From NCBI GenBank assembly GCA_026770595.1, contig MU634780.1, positions 1 through 10,231 on the forward strand: a stretch of DNA of 10,231 nt, given 5' to 3'. The notes under the pieces are model-generated. The model was not told where the DNA came from and made no database searches. It saw nothing but the letters and a program-made list of their open reading frames with translations. The position numbers were made by a program, and so were the translations under genes. The DNA is from Ochromonadaceae sp. CCMP2298. Lineage: Eukaryota; Sar; Synurophyceae; Ochromonadales; Ochromonadaceae. How positions within the stretch are numbered: position 1 is the stretch's first letter; each line of letters starts with the position of its first letter. Below, one piece after another: positions 1-8,504 of this stretch.

Positions 1-3000
1 AAGCCGGACGAGAAGGGGGTAGGGAAGAAGGTGTTTGGGGTGGGTGGGGATGGGGTGGGTCTGAAATCTGTTCGAGAGTCTACTCGAGGGGACGAGGTTC
101 TGGATCTGGTGGAGGAGGAGGTGGAGGAGGAGGAGGATCCTAACATCAACAAGAAGATGCTGTTGGGTGTGCGGTACGGGTCTCTGGAGCAGGTGCAGGT
201 GGCGCTCTATGACCCCCTCACTCGCACCTACTCAGCCGGGCCTGTGCGCGTACTGCTACAAAAAGACAGAGCTCTGTTCGTGTCCCTCTACGAGGTGGAT
301 GAGGCCATGCTGCTGCTGAGGGAGCACGCAGGCAAGGCCACCTTCGTGACCTTCCAGGAGACAGAGCTGGCTGCTGCCCTCTCCCCCCCCGTGCCCGCCA
401 ACTGCACCGCATCCAACCCCGCCTTGTTCGACGCCGTGCTGCAGCTAGCGTGGGCGTCCAAGTACGTGTTCGAGACAGAGGGGTCCAACATCAAGGCCTT
501 CAAGGTCCACATCGTGTCAGCCAGAGCACTGCTGGCTGCCGACCGTGGGGGCACCTCCGACCCCTTCTGCGAGATCAGCTACGGCGGCAAGCTGCTGCAC
601 CAGACAGAAGCCGTCAAGAAAACACTCACGCCCCGCTGGGACGCGCACTACCTCGTTCCCTACCAAGGGGGTGCACTGACCGTGGACGTGTACGACCTGA
701 ATTTCATGCGGAAGGGGGAGTTCCTGGGCCGCGTGGTCATCCCCCCCGAGCACCTGTCCGGCGGCACAGGGCAGGATGTGGACTACCCCCTCACCACGAA
801 GGTGGGTGTCAATGCGAAGAAGCAGACAAAGGTAGGGGGCATACTGACAGTGGCGTACTCGGCCGAGACGGTGCTCAAGAAGAGGGAGGAGGTAGAGGTA
901 GACGTGGTAGAGATTCCCCCCTCTCTGTGGGGAATGCTCAACCCCTCCCTACAACTGTGCATCAAATCTGCTGCAGATCTGGCGGCCGCAAACCGCTTCG
1001 GTGGCTCGTCTGACCCCTTCGTGCTGGTCTACCTGGAGGGGGAGAAAGACCCACTTCAGCGCACAGCAGTGGTGCAAAACACCCTAAATCCCACTTGGAA
1101 CGATACATTCACCTTGGAACTGGGGGTCGCTATGGAGAGAGGCAAGTCCACTGTGGGAGACTTCCCCACCTTCCGGCTCGAGGTTTATGACTACAACAAG
1201 GTCGAAAAGATGGTCTTTTTGGGGTGCTGCTACCTACGCCCGGTGGGTTATTTAGCCGGCCTGGGTGCGGAGCTGCCCCTGCAGGCGATGGGCAAGAAGA
1301 AGAGCGACCTGGTGAGGGGCAGTCTACTGCTGGAGTTCAAGGTGGTGGACAGGGTGGTGCGGAGTGAGGGGTATGTGTTCACGCCGCAGCGCACGCTGCA
1401 GAGTGTGGTGCTATTGGAGGTGCAGGTGCTGCGGGCCAGGGGACTGATGAAAGCCAACAGGGTGGGGAACTCGGACCCCTACGTGATAGTCAGATGGAAT
1501 GGTACCGTGGTGGGCACGACTGCACATAAAACAGACACGCTGGCTCCCGTCTGGAGCAACGAGCGGTTCCAGGTACCCCTGACCTCTGCTGCGTATGGGG
1601 AACTGTGCGTGGAGGTGTGGGACAAGGACTACTTCAAGGAGGGGGACTTCATGGGCGAGGCACGTCTGACCGCTGATACCTTCCTGCACCCCCCCCTGGA
1701 CGCACTAGACCTCGAACTGCTCTCCAAACCGCACACGCTGCAGGGCAGAATCTCCGGCAGCGTGACGGTGAAACTGTCCACCCGGCGGGTGCGGCAGCGG
1801 CCCCTGTGCACGCAGCTCACCCCCCGCCTGCACCAGATACTCCCCCCTGATTTGGACGTCGTACCGCTTGTGATGGCTCTGGATCCGGAGCAGGAGCGGA
1901 TTCGACAGGTGCGGGAGGGGACTGACTTCCAGGGCATACTGGAGTCCGTGGGCGGCACCATGCAGAGGTACCTCGACCAGCCCTTCGAGCGATCAGGCCT
2001 CATCTCTGAACTGCACTACGGGCAGCTGACAGCGGCTAGTCGTAGGGGCGAGCAGACGGTGCTGAAGACGGAGCGGGCAGAGACAGTGTGTGTGCCCACC
2101 TACGACCGCAGCACCATTTCGTCTCTCAACTACTACATCCTCGCGCGCTACGAGGCAGCCCAGGTGCCCCGCAGAGACATGGCGTTTCTGGAGAAGGTGA
2201 AGAGGGAGCTGCAGAGGGGCGTGGCGGAGATCCAGGCTAGGGGGGCGAGGCAGACTGCCCTTATGGAGCTGTGCGCCTCTATGAAAGAGCTCAGCACATC
2301 GTCAGACAACCCGAACGGCCTCATCGTGCAGGCTATGTTGGACATGGAGGTGGCCCTGGGCGTGAAGGCGAATCTGTTCTTGCTGGGCGAGGATGGGGCC
2401 ACGCTCACCAGGTGCAGTGAGGACATAGGCATGGTGGACCCAGACACGCCCCCTGCAGATGAGCTGACACACTCCATTGCCAGACTGTGCAGGCACGAAT
2501 ACGCACTGCAGAGGTACCGCGGCGCATGTACGGTGGCGGATCTGCTGTGGGAGGACCTGTCACAGCTGAGCCTGCCCCCTCTGGAGGCACTGGCCTTGGA
2601 GGGGGTGGAGCCGGGGCTGAGGGGGAGGATCGAGAGCCTGATGGGGGCGACGGATGGGTTGTTGGCGATGCCGTTGGTGGGGCACCACGAGGTGTTGGTG
2701 GGCATGCTGACGCTGACCAGACTGGACGCGCTGCCCTCGGCGCAGTACAGGGTGAGCAGGGGGGGGGCGAAGGAGGGGAAGGGGGGTGAGAAGGGGAAGG
2801 GGGAGGGCAAGGGGGGGAAGGAGGGGAAGGGCAAGGAGGGTAAGTGGGGGGGGGAGGAGATATTCGAGCTAGAGGAGAAGCTGGAGCACGGCACGCTAGC
2901 AAAGCTACGCGATGTGTGCGGCCTATTCGCAGCCGGAGTGTTGAGCTCCCGCCTGGGCACGCTGTATCGGAAGATCAAGTCCTTCCCCCTGCGACACGAC

Positions 3001-5216
3001 ACTGATCCGCGCCTATTGCTGAGATACGCCTTCCGGCTGCTGGTGAGCGCCATACCTGCACTGAGGTCTGTGTCTGTGTGGGCTGCGGACATGGGGCGGC
3101 AGAGCGGCCTGAAGCTCGTGGAGACCCTGCCGCCTACCTCCTCCAAGGCGCCCGCAGGCGTGATGAGTATGTTCAGGCGACAGCCCACCAAACCCCCAGC
3201 CATACCCATACCCGACACAACCCAGACCCAGTCCCAGGCCCAGAGGAGGGACTCCAACTCCTCAAATCCCCCACTACCCCCACATTCCCACAATTCCCAT
3301 TCCCACAATCCCCCCGTTTTGGCGGGTTTCCACGGGTCAGAGGATCCGGTGCTGTTGCTGGCCGCGCCTTCTGAGCGCGCAGGACGCTCCGCCAGCAGCC
3401 TTTTCGAGGTACATGTTTATCTATCTCTCTCTATGGTTTACTTGTGTATTTATCCCCATTTTACTATGGTGTATGTGTATAAATCCCTATCTTTATGGTG
3501 TGCATGTGTATTAATTCCTCCTCTACCCCCTCCCCTCAGGTTCGCGCCACCCCCCGCAAAAACGAAGCCTCAGCTGTTGCCAGCCACCGGAGCATCATGC
3601 AGGCAGCGGCGGCAGAAGCTACTGACCAGGCAGCTGTGTGGACTGTAGATGTGCCCCTGGCCCTGCGCCTGGACCCAGCAGACGACTCAACCACATCAAA
3701 CCCAGATCCAACAAGTGCACACGACCTATTAAACCCAGACGAGGTTCTGGACTCTGAGCCCACGTCGGTCAAGGCGGGCTTACTCAGCAGCGGCTCGTTT
3801 GCAGGTGGGGGTATGGGTGTGGATATGCGTATGGGTATGGGTGCAGGTGTGGGTGCGGGTGCTGGCGCAGAGGCCACGTCCCCCTTCCAGCCCCAGGCTA
3901 TGGAGCTCGTGCACGCGGAGATACTGCGCTGCAGCAAGACTCTCAAGCTGCGGGCATTCCAGGTCACCACCGGGCATGCGCTGGTGGCTCTGGGCGTGAA
4001 TGTGGCCACCAGCAGTCCGAATGCGAAGATGAGCGGGTCTGCTAGCAAGAACAAGAGCTTTGTAGGTGTAGGTGGCGGGGGTGGGGGCGCTGTAGGGGGC
4101 GTGGACGGCAGCAGTGCGGTGCAGGGGCTGCTGGACGAACTGTTCCCACAGGCACGAGCGCAGGCACAGCCACTCTCAGGCAAAATCCCCCACCCCCCCT
4201 CTATCGCCACCCCGTCGGGACGCACGAGGGGCCCTGCATCCCCCAAGAGCTTCAGCTCCATCCGGTCCCAGTCCCAGTCCCAGTCCCTGGCCCAGGCATC
4301 ATCTCAGTCCCTGTCTCGGAACGGCTCTGGGAAAAGCCCGCGCCCTCCTCTGCCTCAAGACAGCGCTTCCTCCATCCAGTCCCCTCAGTCCCCTCCCCCC
4401 CTGTCGAGGTCGGGTAAGGGCGGCTGGGGCAAGGTCGAGGACGAGGACGAGAGCGAGGACGTGGCCACTGCGCTGACTGCGTCGGCAGCGCCTAAGGGGA
4501 AACGCCCTCCACGCATAGTCATCCCCCCCACCTCCCCCGCCCCCCCCACCCCCAAGCACTCGCACTCTCAGCACTCCAGCTACCGATACTTCATCGCAGC
4601 CAACACGCAGGGAGTGGGGGGAGACTCGGGCTGGGGCGTTATGGGCCCAGAATTGCAGAGTGTCTTGGAGAGGGTAGCTGAACTACTGGACGAAAAACTG
4701 CTGAAGCTGTCGGGAATGGAGAAAGGAGACACCTCCACCCCCAGCTCCAGTGCTTCCTCCACTCCTGCCGCCACCCCCAGGGCCACACCCAGGAACAAGG
4801 GTGCGGGGAGTTTGGGGATTTCGTCTCGTAACCCCCTGTCGAGAACGGGGACGGAGACGGTAGTGGAGATAGAGGAGGGGGAGGAAGAGGAGGGGGGGGA
4901 GGAGGGGAGTGGGTTTACTTTCAAGGAGGAGGGGCAGGAGAGTGGGCAGGATGGGGCGGAGGCAGGGACGGAGACAGAGGCAGTGGCAGGGGAGGCAGAG
5001 AAGGGAGAGAGGGGAGAGAAGGGGGCGCGCAGACCCGCCATGCTCATCCCCAAGCCACTCAGCGGGACCGGGAGGCGTGCCAGCAGGGTCCCCGCTCAGT
5101 CCCCCAGGACTCATTCTCCCAAGGCCCAGTCTCCCAAACGCGCCGCGTCCCCGCACTCCCAGGGACAGGGAAATTCCTCTAGTAGACAGGCCTCTCCCAA
5201 GTCTGCTCGCAAATAA
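1..5216 (+). CDS. Triple-C2-domain protein with GAF-like regions and disordered tail (5' partial, 2 exons)
   Basis: Coding exons are <1-3408 and 3540-5216. The reading frame is open from base 1, so the true start is upstream; 1694 residues are visible (residue 1 = bases 1-3). An acidic stretch lies near residue 40. Three C2 domains follow at about 163-257, 318-412 and 469-560, each with the xSDPF/Y loop-1 motif (D187, D338, D492) and a loop-3 VYD/VWD motif (D232, D397, D541). A helical linker leads to a GAF-like region at about 755-915, then a second, weaker GAF-like region from about 954 that is broken up by low-complexity insertions and the intron. The tail is rich in Ser, Pro and Glu and ends in several SPK/SPR sites. 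C2 domains usually bind phospholipids, often with Ca2+; GAF domains are small-ligand or dimerisation modules. A role as a peripheral membrane or Ca2+-responsive scaffold is inference. I see no transmembrane segment in the visible part. The C2 calls are firm, the GAF calls tentative. The family is unassigned; ferlin- or MCTP-like C2 arrays are the nearest comparison. Confidence 0.85.
2752..2859 (+). repeat. G-run, Lys/Gly/Glu-rich low-complexity segment in the C2 gene
   Basis: About 36 codons read almost only Gly, Lys and Glu, with runs of 4-9 G on the + strand. The segment sits just after the first GAF-like region (ends ...SAQYR) and before the helical EIFELEEKLEHG segment. It is most simply a coded flexible basic linker. 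Because it begins with GTGAGC and its length is a multiple of three, a G-rich in-frame intron cannot be excluded, but it lacks the pyrimidine-rich 3' end seen in the other introns here. Confidence 0.65.
3409..3539 (+). other. Intron in the C2-domain gene
   Basis: The donor GAG|GTACAT and the acceptor CCCCTCCCCTCAG|GTT join a phase-0 codon at 3406-3408 to one at 3540. The intron is 131 nt, not a multiple of three, so the two long open frames connect only if it is removed. It is AT-rich and clearly different in composition from the GC-rich exons. It contains an imperfect minisatellite, listed separately. Confidence 0.9.
3432..3522 (+). repeat. Three imperfect TATGGT-TGTGTAT repeats inside the intron
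   Basis: Three copies start with TATGGT at 3432, 3465 and 3494 (spacing 33 and 29). Each continues with a TGTGTAT-type segment and an AT-rich end (tatttatcc, ataaatcc, attaattcc). The array fills most of the intron between donor and polypyrimidine tract and is probably a decayed tandem duplication. Confidence 0.7.
3801..3870 (+). repeat. Gly/Met/Val minisatellite in exon 2 of the C2 gene
   Basis: Repeated GGTATG and GGTGTG hexamer-like units encode a Gly-rich run with alternating Met, Val and Ala (GMGVDMRMGMGAGVGAGAGA). It lies in a probable loop insertion within the second GAF-like region and is presumably a replication-slippage expansion. Confidence 0.7.
4266..4287 (+). repeat. TCCCAG hexanucleotide repeat coding for Gln-Ser
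   Basis: Three to four tandem TCCCAG units encode the SQSQSQS part of a Ser/Gln-rich disordered stretch. Degenerate copies (AQASSQSLS) continue downstream to about 4318. Confidence 0.75.
5089..5163 (+). repeat. Ser-Pro-Lys/Arg repeated tail motif of the C2 protein
   Basis: The last part of the protein carries SPR, SPK, SPK and SP sites at short spacing (QSPRTHSPKAQSPKRAASP). The DNA units CAGTCYCCC and TCTCCCAA recur. Such basic SP motifs are typical sites of proline-directed kinases and occur in DNA- or microtubule-binding tails; the actual role here is unknown. Confidence 0.6.
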
Positions 5217-5217
5217 A
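5212..5217 (+). promoter_or_regulatory. Candidate poly(A) signal overlapping the stop codon of the C2 gene
   Basis: The stop codon TAA (5214-5216) is embedded in AATAAA. A GT-rich stretch (gtctgtgactgcgtctg, from about 5229) follows at a distance that suits a downstream element. If used, the 3' UTR would be only some 15-30 nt. Confidence 0.45.
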
Positions 5218-5367
5218 AGCTTGACCGAGTCTGTGACTGCGTCTGCGACTGTCTGCCCAGAGACCTCCTCAGACCTGCTTGCTGATGCGGGACAGATAGT
5301 GTGGGGGGGGTAGTGCATACTAGGCACACTCTTGTGCACCTGCGGAGGAGCCCAGAACTACGAGTAA

Positions 5368-5389
5368 GCTCACTCCACACCGAGTGAGC
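5368..5389. repeat. Perfect 8-bp inverted repeat, 6-nt loop
   Basis: GCTCACTC and GAGTGAGC flank CACACC. The stem-loop lies about 150 nt beyond the stop of the C2 gene and could form in either a long 3' UTR or a separate transcript. No T-run follows it. Function unknown. Confidence 0.6.
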
Positions 5390-5683
5390 AGTGGGCAAAT
5401 GTGATGCTGGGAATCGTTTCGTCGATGTCTATCGTGCCCTACCGCGCATGGGCAGGGCAGGATTCGACGTAGATGGCTCAAGCGGTGCTGCTTTGTGGAG
5501 ACGGAGCCAGCGAGATAGCGCGCTGAGTCAAGCAGCGCTGGCGAGCCGCAGGAGGCACTGGCGACCAGTTTGAGGGCGCAGACTGATTCCTAGAGGAGTG
5601 CTGCTTGCATTTCTTCCCTGCCCTGCTGCCTCCAGTGCCCTGGCGCGGCTCTGCACCACGATCTGGTTTTCGGTCGCACCAAG

Positions 5684-5773
5684 GTAAGACACAGTTGAAA
5701 CGAGGCACCATTTCTTCTTTATTACTTATCCGATGTACATAATTCTCTTTCTAATGCTTTATACACTATTAAG
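5684..5773 (+). other. Candidate intron in the intergenic region
   Basis: AAG|GTAAGA at 5681-5689 is a strong donor. The following 90 nt is AT-rich compared with both flanks, contains a branch-point-like TTCTAATG about 20 nt before the end, and finishes at TTAAG|ACC. Size and composition resemble the introns within the genes. The exons on each side are unidentified, so this may be a 3' UTR intron of the C2 gene or part of a noncoding transcript. The TTAAG acceptor has a weaker pyrimidine tract than the others. Confidence 0.35.
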
Positions 5774-5986
5774 ACCATCTACGCGCGCGGGATTTTGGGC
5801 TGGGATGTCTTCTAGGGGGTCTCAGTGGTGGTTGGCGGCTCCTCCGAGCCCTCCTTGGCGTGCCGTGCTGCTATTCGGGCCCACACGCACACAGAGGAGC
5901 AGCGGCGACTCGGAGATTGGGCGGAGGAGCGGTGCGGACATAGTGTACAGCAGTTCGCCTCACCTCGGAGCCCAGGATAGGGAGGC

Positions 5987-6018
5987 GGCGGTGCAGTGGG
6001 GCCTGGCGGTGCAGTGGG
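5987..6018. repeat. 14-bp direct repeat with 18-nt period
   Basis: GGCGGTGCAGTGGG occurs at 5987-6000 and 6005-6018, separated by GCCT. It is an exact tandem-type duplication in noncoding DNA, with no further copies adjacent. Confidence 0.8.
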
Positions 6019-6182
6019 CACCATATGCAGCCGTTCAAGTCAACCTGTGCCATATTAGCACAGCAGTTGCCAAATCTGTCCTTGGTAGAGCATAACAGAA
6101 GAGCACTCCTGCACAGCACCCCTCGCGCTTAAATCATATATAAGTGACAAATACTGTTCATCTTGTTGTTGTGTACCGTGTT

Positions 6183-6188
6183 TTTATT
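6183..6188 (-). promoter_or_regulatory. Candidate poly(A) signal of the orphan gene
   Basis: AATAAA on the - strand (cgtAATAAAaacac), 228 nt past the TGA at 6416-6418. It lies in an AT-rich stretch, as expected for a 3' end. A second - strand AATAAA at 5718-5723 is too far away to be the first choice. Confidence 0.4.
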
Positions 6189-6415
6189 ACGTAGATTTGT
6201 ACAAGACAATAGACTCGACTTCCTACATGAGTAGCTGACAAAACTGTAAACTGGTAAACTAAAACTTGAAAACTGTGACGACAAAAATGCGTGATACGTG
6301 GCACACTTGCCCCTAGCCTCGCAACGCTATGAAATGTGACCTTCCTGGCCCTCCCTACAAAAGAGAGATCTTACGACAAAATCTTTACCCCCCTACCGGT
6401 AAGTTTATACCTCCC

Positions 6416-8504
6416 TCACCATTCCATACCCATCCCTGCCATAATGCGCCCCATGCGCTTCACCCGCGTCTCCCCCTCCTGCGTGACGCTCTTCTCCCTC
6501 TGCACCGTGTGACCCCTCTTGTCCCTAGGTGCGGTGGGTGTGGCGCTCGGTGTCTCCTTGTGCGTAGTGGGTGTGCCTGCGTTAGATGTGGGTGGTTTCC
6601 GGTCTGTGCCTGCGCCTGGGTTGATGTGCCTGCGTGTGGTGGCCTCCCCAAGTGTCGTTGTGACCGTTGTTGTGATGGTTAGGCCGCCAATTAAACTGGC
6701 CGACTCGTCGCTGACCTCACGGCGGAAGGCGCGCCCCATACGACCCTCACGGGGGTGTTCCTCACGGGGGGATGTCACCGGCACAGTCTCAGTGCTGGTA
6801 TCCCCGCTCACTGTCAGTGCCTCATGTGTCTTATGTCTGCTGGGGGAGCCGGCCTCGTGCTCGGTTGCGACCATCACCATCTCCATCTCCAAGCTTGTCT
6901 CCGTCTCCAAGCTCCCCACACCTGTCCCGATATCGGGCTCCTCGCAAGCGATCTTGGAGCTGAAATGCGGAGAAATCTTGACATCGAGCAGGCTGGAAAG
7001 CCGACGCTTGATCGAACACACCACGGATGAGAGCAGACCTCCCTGGGGGGGCGCTGCTGGGGCCTCCTGCTTCTCCACTGGTGCCGATATCAGGTTACTT
7101 GAGGGGGCCGACGGAACTGCGCGGGCTACCGAATTCTGCCGAACAAGTGACGGCTTTTTAGACAAAGAACTGTCAGATGTCGCAGATGTATTCGCCCTCG
7201 ACGTCGACCTGGGGGTGCTGGCGGCGGACAGCAGCCTGGGAGACAGCAGCCGGGGGGACGACAGAACGGCGCGAGGGGACTGAAGCGACCCACTGGAGCC
7301 TTTCTGCCGACCCATTGGGGCCCTTGGTGTCGGCGTGCTCGGTCTGCTGCCAAGTGATCTGTGAGATTCCTTCTTCAGGAGGGAGGGTTTATCCTGGACA
7401 TCCGGGTCGGTAGAGATAGAAACCCTCATTTCGGACACAGCTGGAAGACAGGGAGATGGGGGACTGGGAGATGGGGTAGATGGGAGACTGGAGGGGGGAA
7501 GCGGCTCCTCCAGGGCTTTTTTCACAGCCGCAATCACGTCCTGGTCCTTGAAATTCTTCTGCACCTGCTTCCAGATCTTTGCATCCTTGTTTCCCACGAA
7601 ACGCCCGCGCAGCATCTTCAAGTAGAGCATGGGCAGGCGCCAGCGCTCCATCGCTGTGAGCGCTCTATCCACCCGTCCTTCGGCTGCAGCTGCTCTCTCC
7701 CGCAGCTCCGCGATCATCGCCTGGTCGGCCGCGATGTTGTTGTAGCACGCCTCGATCTCGCCCTGACTGGTGAAATGGTAGTAAAAAGGTAGTAAAGGTG
7801 AGTGGACTGGTGAGTTATGGTAGCGATAGTGCACGTGAAACTGTCACGAATCGTACTTACATCAAGGACCGATAGTGCGGAGAAACGAAGCGCTTCATGT
7901 ACCGAGGCCGCTCCCTGAGCAGCTTGTCCGCGGCTCCATCGACGCGGATGCTGTCGCGCCAGTTAAACTCGAAACTTACAGTGAAACTGCGCGTCTCGAC
8001 CGAGTATTCCTCTGTGTTCAGTCGGTTCACAATGTAGTTAATCTTGGACTCTTTGACAATTGCGGCCATCAACATGGCCTTGTCTGGGACCTTGCGCTGC
8101 CTGAGGAGGAGCTCCTTGGCCTTGCGCAGGCTCTCCTCGCACTGCGCAGTGTCCAGAAGTGAGAACAAGATGTCATCGTTCAGGTAGAGCCGGTGCGCCT
8201 GCCGGAAGTGAGAAAAGAAAGTGAGGATGTATCTTCGTGCGAGAATGAGAAGCAAAGCGAGGAGCCATCCATAGATCACCACCATAATAAAAAATCTTAC
8301 CTCTCTGTCCACCCCGGGGGCATACGTCACCACCTCGATGAGACCGTAGTTCTTGTGCGCCAAGAGGATTATATCCACATTGGCTCCGCTCCTCCAGAAG
8401 TTCTTGCACCCTTGGTAGAGCACCTCGATCTCTTGGGGTCTGTTGATGTCCTCCGTCCACGATCTTCCCTCCTCCTCCTGGCCCTTCCACGATACAGACA
8501 GCAT
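6416..8504 (-). CDS. Orphan protein: folded N-terminal region plus long Ser/Thr/Pro-rich tail (3 exons)
   Basis: Exons on the - strand are 8504-8301, 8198-7861 and 7766-6416, giving 630 residues and a TGA stop. The ATG at 8504 has a good context (GCCATGC), and an in-frame TGA lies about 13 codons upstream. Residues 1-268 look folded: an early segment with FWRSGANVDIILLAHKNYGL, then GVDRE joined by splicing to AHRLYLNDD, Lys/Arg-rich helices, and a probable coiled coil at about 190-225 (IAELRERAAAAEGRVDRAL). A basic segment, KIWKQVQKNFKDQDVIAAVKKAL, ends the region. The remaining 360 residues are low-complexity, with many SP/TP and SPR sites, and look disordered. I do not recognise the family, see no catalytic motif or signal peptide, and see no transmembrane helix in the spliced form. 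A cytoskeletal or ciliary role would fit this helix-plus-basic-tail design but is only a guess. The gene converges with the C2 gene. Confidence 0.75.
7767..7860 (-). other. Intron 2 of the orphan gene
   Basis: The donor is TTGAT|GTAAGT (phase 2) and the acceptor TTTCACCAG|TCAGGG. Only this acceptor, 94 nt from the donor, restores the frame (codon AT+T, then CAG GGC GAG). A second CAG four bases later would lead to a stop after 16 codons. Without splicing, translation stops at once at the TAA inside the donor. Confidence 0.82.
8199..8300 (-). other. Intron 1 of the orphan gene (in frame, hydrophobic if retained)
   Basis: The donor GAG|GTAAGA and acceptor CTTCCGGCAG|GCG are canonical, with a pyrimidine-rich run (ttcttttctcacttcc) before the acceptor. 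The length is 102 nt, phase 0, with no in-frame stop, so retention would insert 34 residues. Those residues include the very hydrophobic stretch FFIMVVIYGWLLALLLILA. The splice signals and AT-rich start favour a true intron. Confidence 0.8.

Larger units (their letters stand above)
5217..6415. other. Intergenic region between two convergent genes
   Basis: About 1.2 kb without a gene I can support. It should contain the 3' UTRs of the + strand C2 gene and the - strand orphan gene. Open frames here are short, lack recognisable domains and mostly lack an ATG. Visible elements are an inverted repeat (5368-5389), a possible + strand intron (5684-5773), a 14-bp direct repeat (5987-6018) and - strand AATAAA motifs at 6183-6188 and 5718-5723. 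The part at 6120-6330 is notably AT-richer than the rest. Confidence 0.7.

Noticed and set aside
31-33. GTG at 31 as the start of the C2 protein
   Set aside because: GTG is not a usual eukaryotic start, and the frame is open and similar in composition back to base 1; the gene simply begins outside the window.
2148-3308. Long open frame (386 codons) on the - strand
   Set aside because: It lies antisense to the C2/GAF coding exon, has low-complexity Ser/Pro composition, and its length is explained by the codon bias and GC content of the real gene.
3536-4261. - strand open frame of 241 codons
   Set aside because: Antisense shadow of exon 2; its Pro/Ala-rich text mirrors the Gly-rich repeats on the + strand.
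5391-5683. tRNA or other structured RNA gene
   Set aside because: Several short inverted pairings exist (e.g. GGCACTGG/CCAGTGCC), but there is no cloverleaf, no A/B box and the loops are too long to be convincing.
5733-6095. + strand open frame of 120 codons as a gene of its own
   Set aside because: Its first part lies in the AT-rich intron-like stretch, the composition is erratic and no family pattern is seen; kept only as part of the possible spliced transcript.
6519-7283. + strand open frame of 254 codons
   Set aside because: Antisense to the disordered tail of the orphan gene, with no start context or domain pattern.
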